Of a stretch of 10,734 bases of DNA, positions 1 through 5,786 are shown piece by piece. The notes under the pieces were generated by a model that had not been told where the DNA came from, did not search any database, and saw only the letters and a list, made by a program, of their open reading frames with translations. The DNA is from Bacillota bacterium (lineage in GTDB: Bacteria > Bacillota > Clostridia > Acetivibrionales > DSM-1351), in contig JAEWZA010000163.1 of the NCBI GenBank assembly GCA_023395575.1, positions 1 to 10,734 on the forward strand. The letters are read 5' to 3'. The position numbers and the translations under genes were made by a program. Each line of letters opens with the position of its first letter. The first letter of the stretch is position 1.

Positions 1-603
1 CTCATGTACATATCCAGCCATAATTTCATATATACTTTTGCAATTCTGAGTAACAAGATCCTGAAGCTGACCTGATGATTTATTTGAAGTCTTTACAAGA
101 ACAAAAATTCCCTTTTCATTATTTATACAGTCATTTATAAAGGGCTTAATGCCATCCTCTCCCAAATATGGATTTACTGTTAGTGCATCCACATCAAATG
201 CCTTTTGTTTAATTTGTTTGTCAATTTCTGTTATTCCTAAGAACGCATTTGAGTATGCTTCAGCAGTAGTACCAATATCATTACGTTTACCATCAGCTAT
301 AATTATTAAGCCTTTACTCTTTGCATATTTACAGGTTTCATCAAAAGCATAGATTCCATCAACACCATACATTTCATAATATGCTAGTTGTGGTTTTACA
401 GCAGGCACCAAATCATATATTGAGTCAATTATCATTTTGTTAAATTCAATAATTGCTTCTGCACAGCCCTTCAAATTTATACCGAATTCTTTGAAGGCTT
501 TATCCTTTATAAATGCTGGTATATACTCCATTTTAGGATCCAAGCCAACTACTGTTGGATTGTCCTTTTCTTGAATACTTTCTATTAATCTGTCAATAAA
601 CAT
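1..603 (-). CDS. pyrF: Orotidine 5'-phosphate decarboxylase, type 2 (partial, 3' end outside window)
   Basis: Last step of de novo UMP synthesis: decarboxylation of orotidine 5'-phosphate to UMP in the cytoplasm. The frame stays open from an ATG at 603 to base 1, giving the first 201 residues; the stop lies beyond the window. The start is supported by a GGAGGG SD 8 nt upstream. The protein opens with VVGLDP (18-23) and carries the catalytic ADGKRNDIG block (103-111), with Lys106 and Asp109 in the Asp-Lys-Asp arrangement of the family, followed by TVNPY (142-146). The ADGKRNDIGTTA form and the expected length above 250 residues point to the type 2 (mycobacterial/clostridial) subfamily, not the shorter Bacillus type. 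It is the fourth pyr gene here, 108 bp after pyrC, and should share the PyrR-controlled transcript. I read the frame by hand from the sequence; the family call is secure. Confidence 0.95.
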   Translation of the reverse strand, partial: MFIDRLIESIQEKDNPTVVGLDPKMEYIPAFIKDKAFKEFGINLKGCAEAIIEFNKMIIDSIYDLVPAVKPQLAYYEMYGVDGIYAFDETCKYAKSKGLIIIADGKRNDIGTTAEAYSNAFLGITEIDKQIKQKAFDVDALTVNPYLGEDGIKPFINDCINNEKGIFVLVKTSNKSSGQLQDLVTQNCKSIYEIMAGYVHE

Positions 604-711
604 CTTAATTCCCTCCGTTTTTTACAATAAATTTGTCCAATACCTACCACCACAATCCTACACTTTAAGCGAAAACAAGTGGCACTACGACCGGAATTGC
701 AATTTTTATGT

Positions 712-1998
712 TTATAAAAGTACCTTCTCTCTAACTATTGGATTTCCACTTACAATTGTATATTGCGGCTGTCCATAGAGTTTGAATCCATTAAAAGGTG
801 AATTTTTACTTTTTGATTCAAATGTACTTATGTCTACAGTATATTGCTCATTTATGTCAAAGATTAAAATGTCTGCAGATTTTCCTAATTCTATTGTTCC
901 TTTATTTAAACCCAGCATTTTTGAAGGATTTACACACATTTTTTTAACCAGTTCTTCAATTGTGAGATGGCCAGGCTTTACTAAATATGTTATTGCTAAC
1001 GGGAAAGCTGTTTCAAAACCAACCATGCCATTAGCAGCAAGCTTGAATTCAACATTTTTTTCATCTAAGTGATGGGGAGCATGGTCTGTAGATATTATAT
1101 CAATGGTGCCATCCTTTAATCCTTCGATTATTGCCTCTACATCTTTTTGAGTTCTAAGTGGAGGGTTTACTTTTGCGTTTGTATTAAAGCCTTCACAAGC
1201 TTTTTCTGTAAGTGCGAAGTAATGAGGACATGTCTCTGCTGTGACATTAACTCCTCTTCTTTTAGCATTTCTAATCAAATCTACTCCAAGCTCAGTGCTT
1301 ACATGTGCTATATGAACATTTGCTTTTGTATATTCTGCAAGTATTAAGTCTCTAGCTATCATCACCTCTTCAGCTGGAGCAGGGTTACCTTTTAATCCAA
1401 GTATTGAAGAGTAGTAGCCTTCATTCATAAGTCCCTCATCAACAAGATCCAAGTCTTCACAATGAGAGATTATTGTTATATCAAACATAGCTGCATATTG
1501 CATAGCCTTTTTCATTAACGATGAATTGTTGACTGGTCGGCCATCATCTGAAAGTGCAACTGCTCCTGCAAACTTTATTTCACCAATCTCACTGAGTTCT
1601 TCACCCTTTAAACCTTTTGATACTGCTCCAATAGGATATACGTTTACAATTCCATCTGTTTTTGCCTTATTCAGAATATACATTATCATTGCTTCGTTAT
1701 CTAATACTGGATTAGTATTTGGCATACATGCGATAGAAGTAAAACCGCCTTTTGCTGCACTTCTAGTTCCTGACTCAATATCTTCCTTATACTCAAAGCC
1801 GGGATCTCTTAAATGACAGTGTGCATCAACAAGTCCTGGTAAAACATACATTTCCTTTGCATCAATTATTTCACAACCTGTTGAATCTAATTCGTTATCT
1901 ATTTCAACTATAATTCCATCTTCTATAAGAATATCTGAAACCTTGTTAGTTGCAGATTTACCATCAAATATACGTCCATTTTTAATCAATAGTTTCAT
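712..1998 (-). CDS. pyrC: Dihydroorotase, class I zinc enzyme
   Basis: Cyclises N-carbamoyl-aspartate to dihydroorotate, the third step of UMP synthesis. It has 428 residues, the normal length of the class I (Bacillus-type) amidohydrolase. The metal-site motifs are all present: DAHCHLRDPG with His60 and His62, SDDGRP with Asp151/Asp152 as bridging ligand candidates, ISHCED with His179, IAHVST with His232, and STDHAPH with Asp305 as the catalytic base. CMPNTNP (91-97) is the usual substrate-side segment. The ATG at 1998 is preceded by AGGAGGAGC, which lies inside the end of pyrB; the two genes overlap by 17 bp (1982-1998), so translational coupling is likely. It belongs to the pyrR-pyrB-pyrC-pyrF transcript. 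No key residue is missing. Confidence 0.97.
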   Translation of the reverse strand: MKLLIKNGRIFDGKSATNKVSDILIEDGIIVEIDNELDSTGCEIIDAKEMYVLPGLVDAHCHLRDPGFEYKEDIESGTRSAAKGGFTSIACMPNTNPVLDNEAMIMYILNKAKTDGIVNVYPIGAVSKGLKGEELSEIGEIKFAGAVALSDDGRPVNNSSLMKKAMQYAAMFDITIISHCEDLDLVDEGLMNEGYYSSILGLKGNPAPAEEVMIARDLILAEYTKANVHIAHVSTELGVDLIRNAKRRGVNVTAETCPHYFALTEKACEGFNTNAKVNPPLRTQKDVEAIIEGLKDGTIDIISTDHAPHHLDEKNVEFKLAANGMVGFETAFPLAITYLVKPGHLTIEELVKKMCVNPSKMLGLNKGTIELGKSADILIFDINEQYTVDISTFESKSKNSPFNGFKLYGQPQYTIVSGNPIVREKVLL

Positions 1999-2923
1999 TA
2001 TTTATGCTCCTCCTAGTTAAAAGGTATAGTAGAGCCATTCTGATTGCAACTCCGTTTGTAACCTGTTCATTTATAAAAGACTGTTCTCCATCAATAACAG
2101 ATGAAGCAAGTTCTACTCCTCTATTTACAGGTCCAGGATGTAAAACCAAAGCATCCTCCTTGGCAAGCTTCAATCTTTTGTCATCAATACCAAAGAATCT
2201 GGAATACTCTCTTATTGTAGGAAACAATCCCTTCTTCTGACGTTCTAACTGTATTCTAAGACCCATAACCACATCAGCATCTAATATTGCTTCCTGAACT
2301 GTGCTATATACCTTTACATCTAACTTATCAATATCCCTTGGAATCAATGTTGCTGGTCCTGATAAACCAACCTCTGCTCCTAGTTTAGTCAGACCCCATA
2401 TATTGCTCCTAGCCACTCTGCTATGAAGTATGTCACCTATAATAGCAATCTTCAGTCCTTTTATTGTTCCCTTTTTCTCAAGTATAGTAAACATATCAAG
2501 AAGAGCTTGTGTTGGATGTTCATTCATTCCATCGCCTGCATTAATTACAGAGGCTTTAATATTTTTAGCAAGAAGATGTGGTGCTCCTGACATTGGGTGT
2601 CTAATAATAACTACATCAGAGCCCATCATATTAATGGTATTTCCGGTATCAATGAGTGTTTCACCTTTTGAAACACTGCTACTTGAAGCTGAAATGTTTG
2701 CAGCACTTGCTCCCATATATTTTGATGCAAGTTCAAAGGAAAGCCTTGTCCTGGTACTATTTTCATAAAAAAGAGTTATGATTGATTTTCCTTGTAGATG
2801 AGCAGTTTTTTTATTGTTTGAAGTTACAATATACTTCATTGTCTTCGCAGTATCCAATATATATTGTATTTCTTCTGCTGAAATATCTCTAAGTCCAAGT
2901 AAATCCTTAGATTTCAAATTCAT
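1982..2923 (-). CDS. pyrB: Aspartate carbamoyltransferase, catalytic subunit
   Basis: Joins carbamoyl phosphate and L-aspartate to make N-carbamoyl-aspartate, the committed step of pyrimidine synthesis. At 313 residues it is a normal PyrB. The carbamoyl-phosphate site ENSTRTRLSFE (54-64) is complete, the mobile '80s loop' is SSVSKGET (82-89), HPTQALLD lies at 136-143, and the aspartate-domain motif HPGPVNRGVEL at 262-272 is intact. The ATG at 2923 has an AGGAG SD 9 nt upstream that overlaps the TAG stop of pyrR (2936-2938), a sign of coupled translation. An ATG 7 nt further upstream (2930) is followed at once by TAG and cannot be the start. No pyrI regulatory-subunit gene is visible, which fits a Gram-positive operon controlled by PyrR attenuation and not by a separate regulatory chain. 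Confidence 0.97.
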   Translation of the reverse strand: MNLKSKDLLGLRDISAEEIQYILDTAKTMKYIVTSNNKKTAHLQGKSIITLFYENSTRTRLSFELASKYMGASAANISASSSSVSKGETLIDTGNTINMMGSDVVIIRHPMSGAPHLLAKNIKASVINAGDGMNEHPTQALLDMFTILEKKGTIKGLKIAIIGDILHSRVARSNIWGLTKLGAEVGLSGPATLIPRDIDKLDVKVYSTVQEAILDADVVMGLRIQLERQKKGLFPTIREYSRFFGIDDKRLKLAKEDALVLHPGPVNRGVELASSVIDGEQSFINEQVTNGVAIRMALLYLLTRRSINNETID

Positions 2924-2935
2924 ACTACATTACTC

Positions 2936-3472
2936 CTATTCTTTGTCTGTAATAGTAACACTATTTTCGCCATCAATCTCTTTCACATTAACATGGACTA
3001 TTTCACTTCTAGAGGTTGGTACGTTTTTACCCACATAATCTGCTCTGATAGGCAGTTCTCGGTGACCTCTGTCAATTACAACAGCCAATTGAATCATCTG
3101 AGGCCTGTTTATGTCCATAAGTGCATCAATAGCAGCTCTAACTGTTCTTCCGGTATATATAACATCATCAACTAAAACTACTTTTTTGTTAGCGATATCA
3201 AAGTTTATTTCTGTTCCGTTAATAACCGGATGTTCATTTAGTAAGCTTAAGTCATCACGGTAGAGAGTAATATCCAATATACCTACAGGAATGTCAGTGT
3301 TTTCCACTTCCTTAATTTTTGCTGCAATTCTTCGTGCAAGAGGTACACCTCTTCTTTGAATACCCATTAAAACAAGATTTTCAACGCCCTTATTCTTTTC
3401 AATAATTTCATGAGATATTCTTGTGATTGCCCTTAAAACAGCACTTTCATCCATTATTTCTGTCATTTGCAT
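2936..3472 (-). CDS. pyrR: PyrR, bifunctional pyr operon attenuation regulator / uracil phosphoribosyltransferase
   Basis: RNA-binding regulator that, with bound UMP, stabilises a hairpin in the pyr leader and promotes early termination; family members usually also have uracil phosphoribosyltransferase activity. The PRPP-binding signature VVLVDDVIYTGRT is at residues 98-110, and the GIQRRGVPLARR segment (38-49) is typical of PyrR. I chose the ATG at 3472 (178 residues): an AGGAG SD (3481-3485) sits 8 nt upstream. A frame-extending TTG at 3478 would lie only 2 nt from the SD and is unlikely. It is the first gene of the operon, preceded by a leader that carries its own predicted RNA target (3663-3694) and terminator, so PyrR is expected to control its own synthesis together with pyrB, pyrC and pyrF. 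Confidence 0.96.
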   Translation of the reverse strand: MQMTEIMDESAVLRAITRISHEIIEKNKGVENLVLMGIQRRGVPLARRIAAKIKEVENTDIPVGILDITLYRDDLSLLNEHPVINGTEINFDIANKKVVLVDDVIYTGRTVRAAIDALMDINRPQMIQLAVVIDRGHRELPIRADYVGKNVPTSRSEIVHVNVKEIDGENSVTITDKE

Positions 3473-3556
3473 TATCAAATCTCCTTTCCTCTACCTATGA
3501 TAATTACCTAAATTCTTAATCTTATGTATTCACATGATAAAATGTAATTACACGTT

Positions 3557-3587
3557 AAAAAAGCTTCTTACCAAAGGCAAGAAGCTT
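3557..3587 (-). terminator. pyr leader attenuation terminator
   Basis: On the minus strand AAGCTTCTTGCC (3587-3576) and GGTAAGAAGCTT (3572-3561) form a 12-bp stem with one G-U pair and a UUU loop, followed by six U residues (3562-3557). It lies about 85 nt before the pyrR start and cannot serve rluD alone, because the PyrR-binding hairpin and an antiterminator partner lie just upstream. Confidence 0.93.
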
Positions 3588-3676
3588 AAACATATCAAAA
3601 ATACAATCATAAAATATATAAATCTTAAATGATTATATATAACCATGTCTGTTTAATATCTCACCTTATTGCCTCT
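3573..3676 (-). promoter_or_regulatory. Antiterminator pairing of the pyr leader
   Basis: The leader segment AGAGGCAATAAG (3676-3665), which includes the 3' half of the PyrR-binding hairpin, can pair with CTTCTTGCCTTT (3584-3573), the 5' half of the terminator stem: 11 of 12 positions pair, counting one G-U, with one U-C mismatch. Formation of this duplex excludes both the PyrR hairpin and the terminator. That mutual exclusion is the known logic of PyrR attenuators; here it is inferred from base pairing read by eye. Confidence 0.85.
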
Positions 3677-3694
3677 CTGGACAAATTTAAAGGT
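3663..3694 (-). promoter_or_regulatory. PyrR-binding hairpin (anti-antiterminator)
   Basis: The RNA core UGUCCAGAGAGGCA matches the published PyrR-loop consensus ARUCCNGNGAGGYU except that the outermost A-U pair is swapped to U-A, which keeps the pair. Lower stem ACCTT (3694-3690) pairs with AAGGT (3667-3663). A larger 5' internal bulge follows, then TTG/CAA, a bulged U (3681), CC/GG and the AGAGA loop (3678-3674). UMP-bound PyrR should stabilise it, block the antiterminator and let the terminator at 3557-3587 form. Confidence 0.92.
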
Positions 3695-3725
3695 AAAAAT
3701 AGTTTTATTAATATTTGCTAAAAGA

Positions 3726-3754
3726 ATAATATCATAACAAATTACGGTTGTCTA
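3726..3754 (-). promoter_or_regulatory. Promoter of the pyr operon
   Basis: Minus strand: -35 TAGACA (3754-3749, 5 of 6 against TTGACA), 17-bp spacer, extended -10 TGATATTAT (-10 hexamer 3731-3726, 5 of 6). It starts just after the rluD stop codon. Predicted start of transcription is near 3719, giving a leader of about 247 nt to the pyrR ATG. No terminator separates rluD from it, so read-through from lspA-rluD is also possible and would meet the same attenuator. Confidence 0.75.
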
Positions 3755-3758
3755 TAAC

Positions 3759-4673
3759 TTATTTCAAAATTCTTAATTCTTCTACAAGCTTCTGAAAATA
3801 ATCTGGCACACCTGTTTCAAATTGCATTTTTTCACCAGTAACGGGATGTTCAAATTGTAGTCTAAACGCATGTAAAACCTGACCATGAGTTTTAAATCGC
3901 TGCTTCTTTCTTCCATATACAGCATCCCCAATTATAGGGTGATTTATATAGGATAAATGCACTCTAATCTGGTGAGTTCTACCTGTTTCAAGCTTAAGCT
4001 CCAAATAGGTTGCAGTTGGAAATCTCTCACGTACTGTAAAATGAGTTATAGCTTCCCTGCCATTCTTCAGATTAACACTCATCTTTTTCCTATCTACAGG
4101 GTGTCTGCCAATTGGTGCATCAATTCTGCCACTGTTTTCATAGATTATGCCTTCTGCCAAAGCAATATACTCTCTTCTTATTTCATGGGTTTTCAAATCT
4201 TCCGAAAGCTTTTCATGAGCCTTGTTGCTTTTAGCAACTACAAGAAGTCCGGAAGTATCTTTATCAATTCTATGAACAATACCCGGTCTAATTACTCCAT
4301 TAATATCTGACAAGCTGTCTGGGCAGTGCATCATTAAAGCATTAACCAAAGTTCCTGTATAATTGCCAACTGCAGGGTGTACAACCATTCCCTTTGGTTT
4401 ATTAATTACAATAATATGCTCATCCTCAAAAACAATGTCTAATGGAATATCCTCAGCTAAAATATTCAGCATTTCCGGTTCAGGTACATTAACAACTATA
4501 CTGTCTCCCGCTTTCAGCTTAAAATTTTGCTTTGCCTTTTCTCCATTTACACATACATTACCGTCTTGACAAAGCTTTTGAATATAGGTTCTTGAAAAAT
4601 CCTCCATATTTGACGAAAGCCAAGCATCAATTCTAGCTTCATCTGTATCACATTCTAAAATAATTTCTTTCAC
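3759..4673 (-). CDS. rluD: RluD-family 23S rRNA pseudouridine synthase
   Basis: Converts uridines of large-subunit rRNA to pseudouridine. From the GTG at 4673 it is 304 residues, close to the usual length of the RluC/RluD family (B. subtilis YlyB). Residues 1-65 form an S4 RNA-binding domain. The catalytic domain follows with NKPKGMVVHP (91-100), GIVHRIDKDTSGLLVVAK (131-148) with catalytic Asp137, and GRTHQIRVHLSYINHPIIGD near the end. The frame can be extended to a TTG at 4691, but that codon overlaps the GGAGG SD (4689-4685), so I prefer the GTG, 11 nt downstream of it. The order lspA-rluD-pyrR is common in Gram-positive bacteria. Which uridines are modified cannot be told from sequence; the symbol is given at family level. 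Confidence 0.9.
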   Translation of the reverse strand: MKEIILECDTDEARIDAWLSSNMEDFSRTYIQKLCQDGNVCVNGEKAKQNFKLKAGDSIVVNVPEPEMLNILAEDIPLDIVFEDEHIIVINKPKGMVVHPAVGNYTGTLVNALMMHCPDSLSDINGVIRPGIVHRIDKDTSGLLVVAKSNKAHEKLSEDLKTHEIRREYIALAEGIIYENSGRIDAPIGRHPVDRKKMSVNLKNGREAITHFTVRERFPTATYLELKLETGRTHQIRVHLSYINHPIIGDAVYGRKKQRFKTHGQVLHAFRLQFEHPVTGEKMQFETGVPDYFQKLVEELRILK

Positions 4674-4721
4674 TATTAATATTACCTCCAAGTTTTTATC
4701 AATATAAATTTAACCCAACTT

Positions 4722-4750
4722 TCCTACATAAAAAATCTGCCAATGTAGGA
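4722..4750 (-). repeat. Inverted repeat between lspA and rluD
   Basis: TCCTACAT (4722-4729) and ATGTAGGA (4743-4750) form a perfect 8-bp stem with a 13-nt loop. On the transcribed strand the loop contains the T-run and no U tract follows the stem, so it does not read as a terminator between the two genes. It could be a processing or stability hairpin; no function is assigned. Confidence 0.5.
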
Positions 4751-4760
4751 GTTTATAAAA

Positions 4761-5249
4761 TTATTTTTTTTCTTCTATTGTCTCCGTAATCTGTTCCTCA
4801 ACTGGCTTGTCCTCCTTATAAATAAAGAGAATATATATTGCCAACAAAATAGTTCCCACAACAACAAGCATATCTGCTACATTGAAAGTTGGAAACACAT
4901 ATGAGCCAAAATGGAAATCAATAAAATCTGTGACACTTCCTTTGACTATTCTGTCATACAAATTTCCCAATGCTCCACTAAGTATCAATGACAATGTAGT
5001 TCGTAAGAATTTATCTTTGTACTTAAAAATAACAAAAAGTACTGCTAAAGCTATCAGTGAAGTCATTACAATGAGAAATATTGTTTTGCCTTGTAATATA
5101 CTAAAGGCTGCACCCTTATTTTCAAGATATCGGAAGTAGAAAAAATTATCAATAACTGTTATTGGCTTATCTGCTAATGCATCAATTGCCCACACCTTTG
5201 AAGCTCTGTCAAGAATAAATCCTAAAATCACAATAATTGCCCAAATCAT
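4761..5249 (-). CDS. lspA: Lipoprotein signal peptidase (signal peptidase II)
   Basis: Membrane aspartic protease that removes signal peptides from lipid-modified prolipoproteins. It has 162 residues from the ATG at 5249, a normal length. Four hydrophobic segments are visible, roughly at 2-14, 56-76, 84-97 and 124-144. Conserved blocks are LDRASK (13-18), ENKGAAFS (43-50), GNLYDR (95-100) and SVTDFIDFHFG, with catalytic Asp108, then FNVAD with catalytic Asp126; the 18-residue spacing matches E. coli Asp123/Asp141. The charged tail (145-162) is longer than needed. The SD GGGAGG (5260-5255) lies 5 nt upstream and belongs to the tandem repeat; an upstream TTG (5267) in frame would precede this SD and is rejected. 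A 31-codon repeat frame ends in an ATGA overlap with this start, so coupled translation is possible. The lipoprotein encoded just upstream would be one substrate. Confidence 0.95.
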   Translation of the reverse strand: MIWAIIVILGFILDRASKVWAIDALADKPITVIDNFFYFRYLENKGAAFSILQGKTIFLIVMTSLIALAVLFVIFKYKDKFLRTTLSLILSGALGNLYDRIVKGSVTDFIDFHFGSYVFPTFNVADMLVVVGTILLAIYILFIYKEDKPVEEQITETIEEKK

Positions 5250-5341
5250 AATAACCTCCCACGCCAACTCTCGGCATAAAAATTTAATTTATCTATCGTG
5301 GAGGTGCGCAATTTATTACAACTAAATTTAAGCTTTTTCAT
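5246..5341 (-). CDS. Small ORF in repeat copy 1, overlapping the lspA start
   Basis: A 31-codon frame starting MKKLKFSCNKLRTST and ending ESWRGRLL. Its ATG (5341-5339) follows GGGAGGTTCGC, a strong SD at 5-nt spacing supplied by repeat copy 2, and its TGA (5248-5246) overlaps the lspA ATG as ATGA. The peptide is basic and contains no domain I recognise. It is the only copy of the repeat whose frame is fully open: copy 3 stops early and copy 2 is shifted. It may act as a leader ORF whose translation opens the hairpin covering the lspA SD, or the frame may be a by-product of a palindromic DNA repeat. The signals for translation are visible; function and expression are not proven. Confidence 0.4.
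   Translation of the reverse strand: MKKLKFSCNKLRTSTIDKLNFYAESWRGRLL
5255..5304 (-). promoter_or_regulatory. Predicted SD-sequestering hairpin before lspA
   Basis: In the transcript CCUCCACG (5304-5297) can pair with CGUGGGAGG (5263-5255) with one bulged base, covering the GGGAGG SD of lspA, whose ATG is at 5249. The intervening ~33 nt are AU-rich with a small GCC/GGC inner stem. The 31-codon repeat ORF runs through the hairpin, so ribosomes translating it would open it. The pairing is seen; the regulatory role is inference. The same arrangement recurs at 5347-5394 and 5437-5486. Confidence 0.5.
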
Positions 5342-5431
5342 GCGAACCTCCCACGCCAACTCTCGGCATAAAATTTAATTTATCTATCGTGGAGGTGCGC
5401 AATTCATTACAACTAAATTTAAGCTTTTCAT
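5338..5431 (-). pseudogene. Frameshifted small ORF in repeat copy 2
   Basis: Starts with ATG (5431-5429) 5 nt after a GGGAGG SD, but the first A-run is one base shorter than in copies 1 and 3, so the frame shifts after codon 2 and reaches TAG after 15 codons. A second single-base loss lies in the A-run near 5372. It would be the counterpart of the 31-codon frame at 5246-5341. Confidence 0.4.
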
Positions 5432-5523
5432 GCGAACCTCCCACGCCAACTTATGGCTTAAATATTTAATTTATCTATCGTGGAGGTGCGCAATTTATTA
5501 CAACTAAATTTAAGCTTTTTCAT
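5428..5523 (-). pseudogene. Prematurely stopped small ORF in repeat copy 3
   Basis: Starts with ATG (5523-5521) after an intact GGGAGG SD from the partial copy 4. The first 20 codons match those of copy 1, then AAT ATT TAA ends the frame at 5458 (21 residues). The rest of the unit, in the same frame, still reads through to a TGA that overlaps the ATG of copy 2. If the peptide mattered, this copy would be a shortened version. Confidence 0.4.
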
Positions 5524-5656
5524 GCGAACCTCCCACGCCGACTCTCGGCATAAAAATTTAATTTATCTATCGTAGAGAACCTTTGCACAACTAAGCATGA
5601 CTACCTTTTTGTACAACTTCACATACCTACTCAACCCCAAAATGAACCATGTTGCG

Positions 5657-5769
5657 CAATCACTCAACTGTCAAAAAGCCTTGGCTTATTGCTGCCATAA
5701 CTATATGTTTGAACAACCACTCAAACCGTCAAAAAGCCATTGGCTTTTTGCTGCCCTAAAATATGTTTG
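5657..5769 (-). repeat. Direct repeat of a ~55-bp terminator-bearing unit
   Basis: Two degenerate copies, 5657-5711 and 5714-5769, share the plus-strand order CAA(T/C)CACTCAA, GTCAAAAAGCC, GGCTT, TTGCTGCC and TATGTTTG. Each contains a hairpin around AAGCC/GGCTT. The copy nearer the solute-binding-protein gene (5714-5769) keeps the strong hairpin; the other has decayed. With the ~92-bp array next to it, this fills the ~530-bp gap between the lipoprotein gene and lspA. I see no further gene in the gap. Confidence 0.7.
5731..5749 (-). terminator. Terminator of the solute-binding-protein gene
   Basis: AAAAAGCC (5749-5742 on the minus strand) pairs with GGCTTTTT (5738-5731) over an AAT loop, ending in five U residues. 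It lies about 32 nt past the stop codon at 5781. A and T runs on both sides make it potentially bidirectional. A weaker relative is at 5673-5690 in the duplicated unit. Confidence 0.7.
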
Positions 5770-5786
5770 CAAAACATATTTTAGGG
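5754..5786. repeat. Perfect 15-bp inverted repeat over the lipoprotein-gene stop codon
   Basis: CCCTAAAATATGTTT (5754-5768) and its exact complement (5772-5786) flank a GCA loop. The stop codon TAA (5783-5781) lies inside the arm. No U tract follows, so the terminator just downstream is the likelier end point, and this hairpin could protect the 3' end of the message. Confidence 0.85.

Larger units (their letters stand above)
5253..5577 (-). repeat. Tandem array of ~92-bp repeats upstream of lspA (three full copies plus one partial)
   Basis: Direct repeats at 5253-5344 (92 bp), 5345-5434 (90 bp), 5435-5526 (92 bp) and a truncated copy at 5527 to about 5577. Each begins on the plus strand with AACCTCCCACG and ends with CATGCG. 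Copies differ by few substitutions and by single-base losses in A/T runs. Inside each full unit CCTCCCACG and CGTGGAGG are inverted repeats about 33 bp apart; in the minus-strand RNA these are CCUCCACG and CGUGGGAGG, so the SD of the next frame can be paired. The partial copy keeps the SD arm but has lost the CCTCC arm (CGTAGAGAAC). The array is oriented with lspA and supplies its SD. No transposase or known IS ends are present. Confidence 0.95.

Noticed and set aside
628..638. 11-nt sequence in the pyrC-pyrF gap complementary to the 5' arm of the PyrR hairpin (3679-3689)
   Set aside because: An 11-mer match of mostly A/T composition is likely by chance in 10 kb of AT-rich DNA, and a long-range RNA pairing role would have no other support.
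604..711. Second PyrR attenuator before pyrF
   Set aside because: No UCCNGNGAGG-like loop and no U-tailed hairpin is present; only a weak CACTT/AAGTG stem can be drawn.
782..2768. Several plus-strand open frames of 60-112 codons opposite pyrC and pyrB
   Set aside because: All are antisense to well-supported genes, lack SD sequences and show no domain; they are shadows of codon use on the minus strand.
5253..5577. CRISPR array
   Set aside because: The units are direct ~92-bp tandem repeats with no unique spacers between short repeats, and no cas genes are nearby.
5253..5577. Insertion sequence or MITE
   Set aside because: There is no transposase, no clear terminal inverted repeats bounding the array and no target-site duplication that I can see; head-to-tail copies fit local duplication better.
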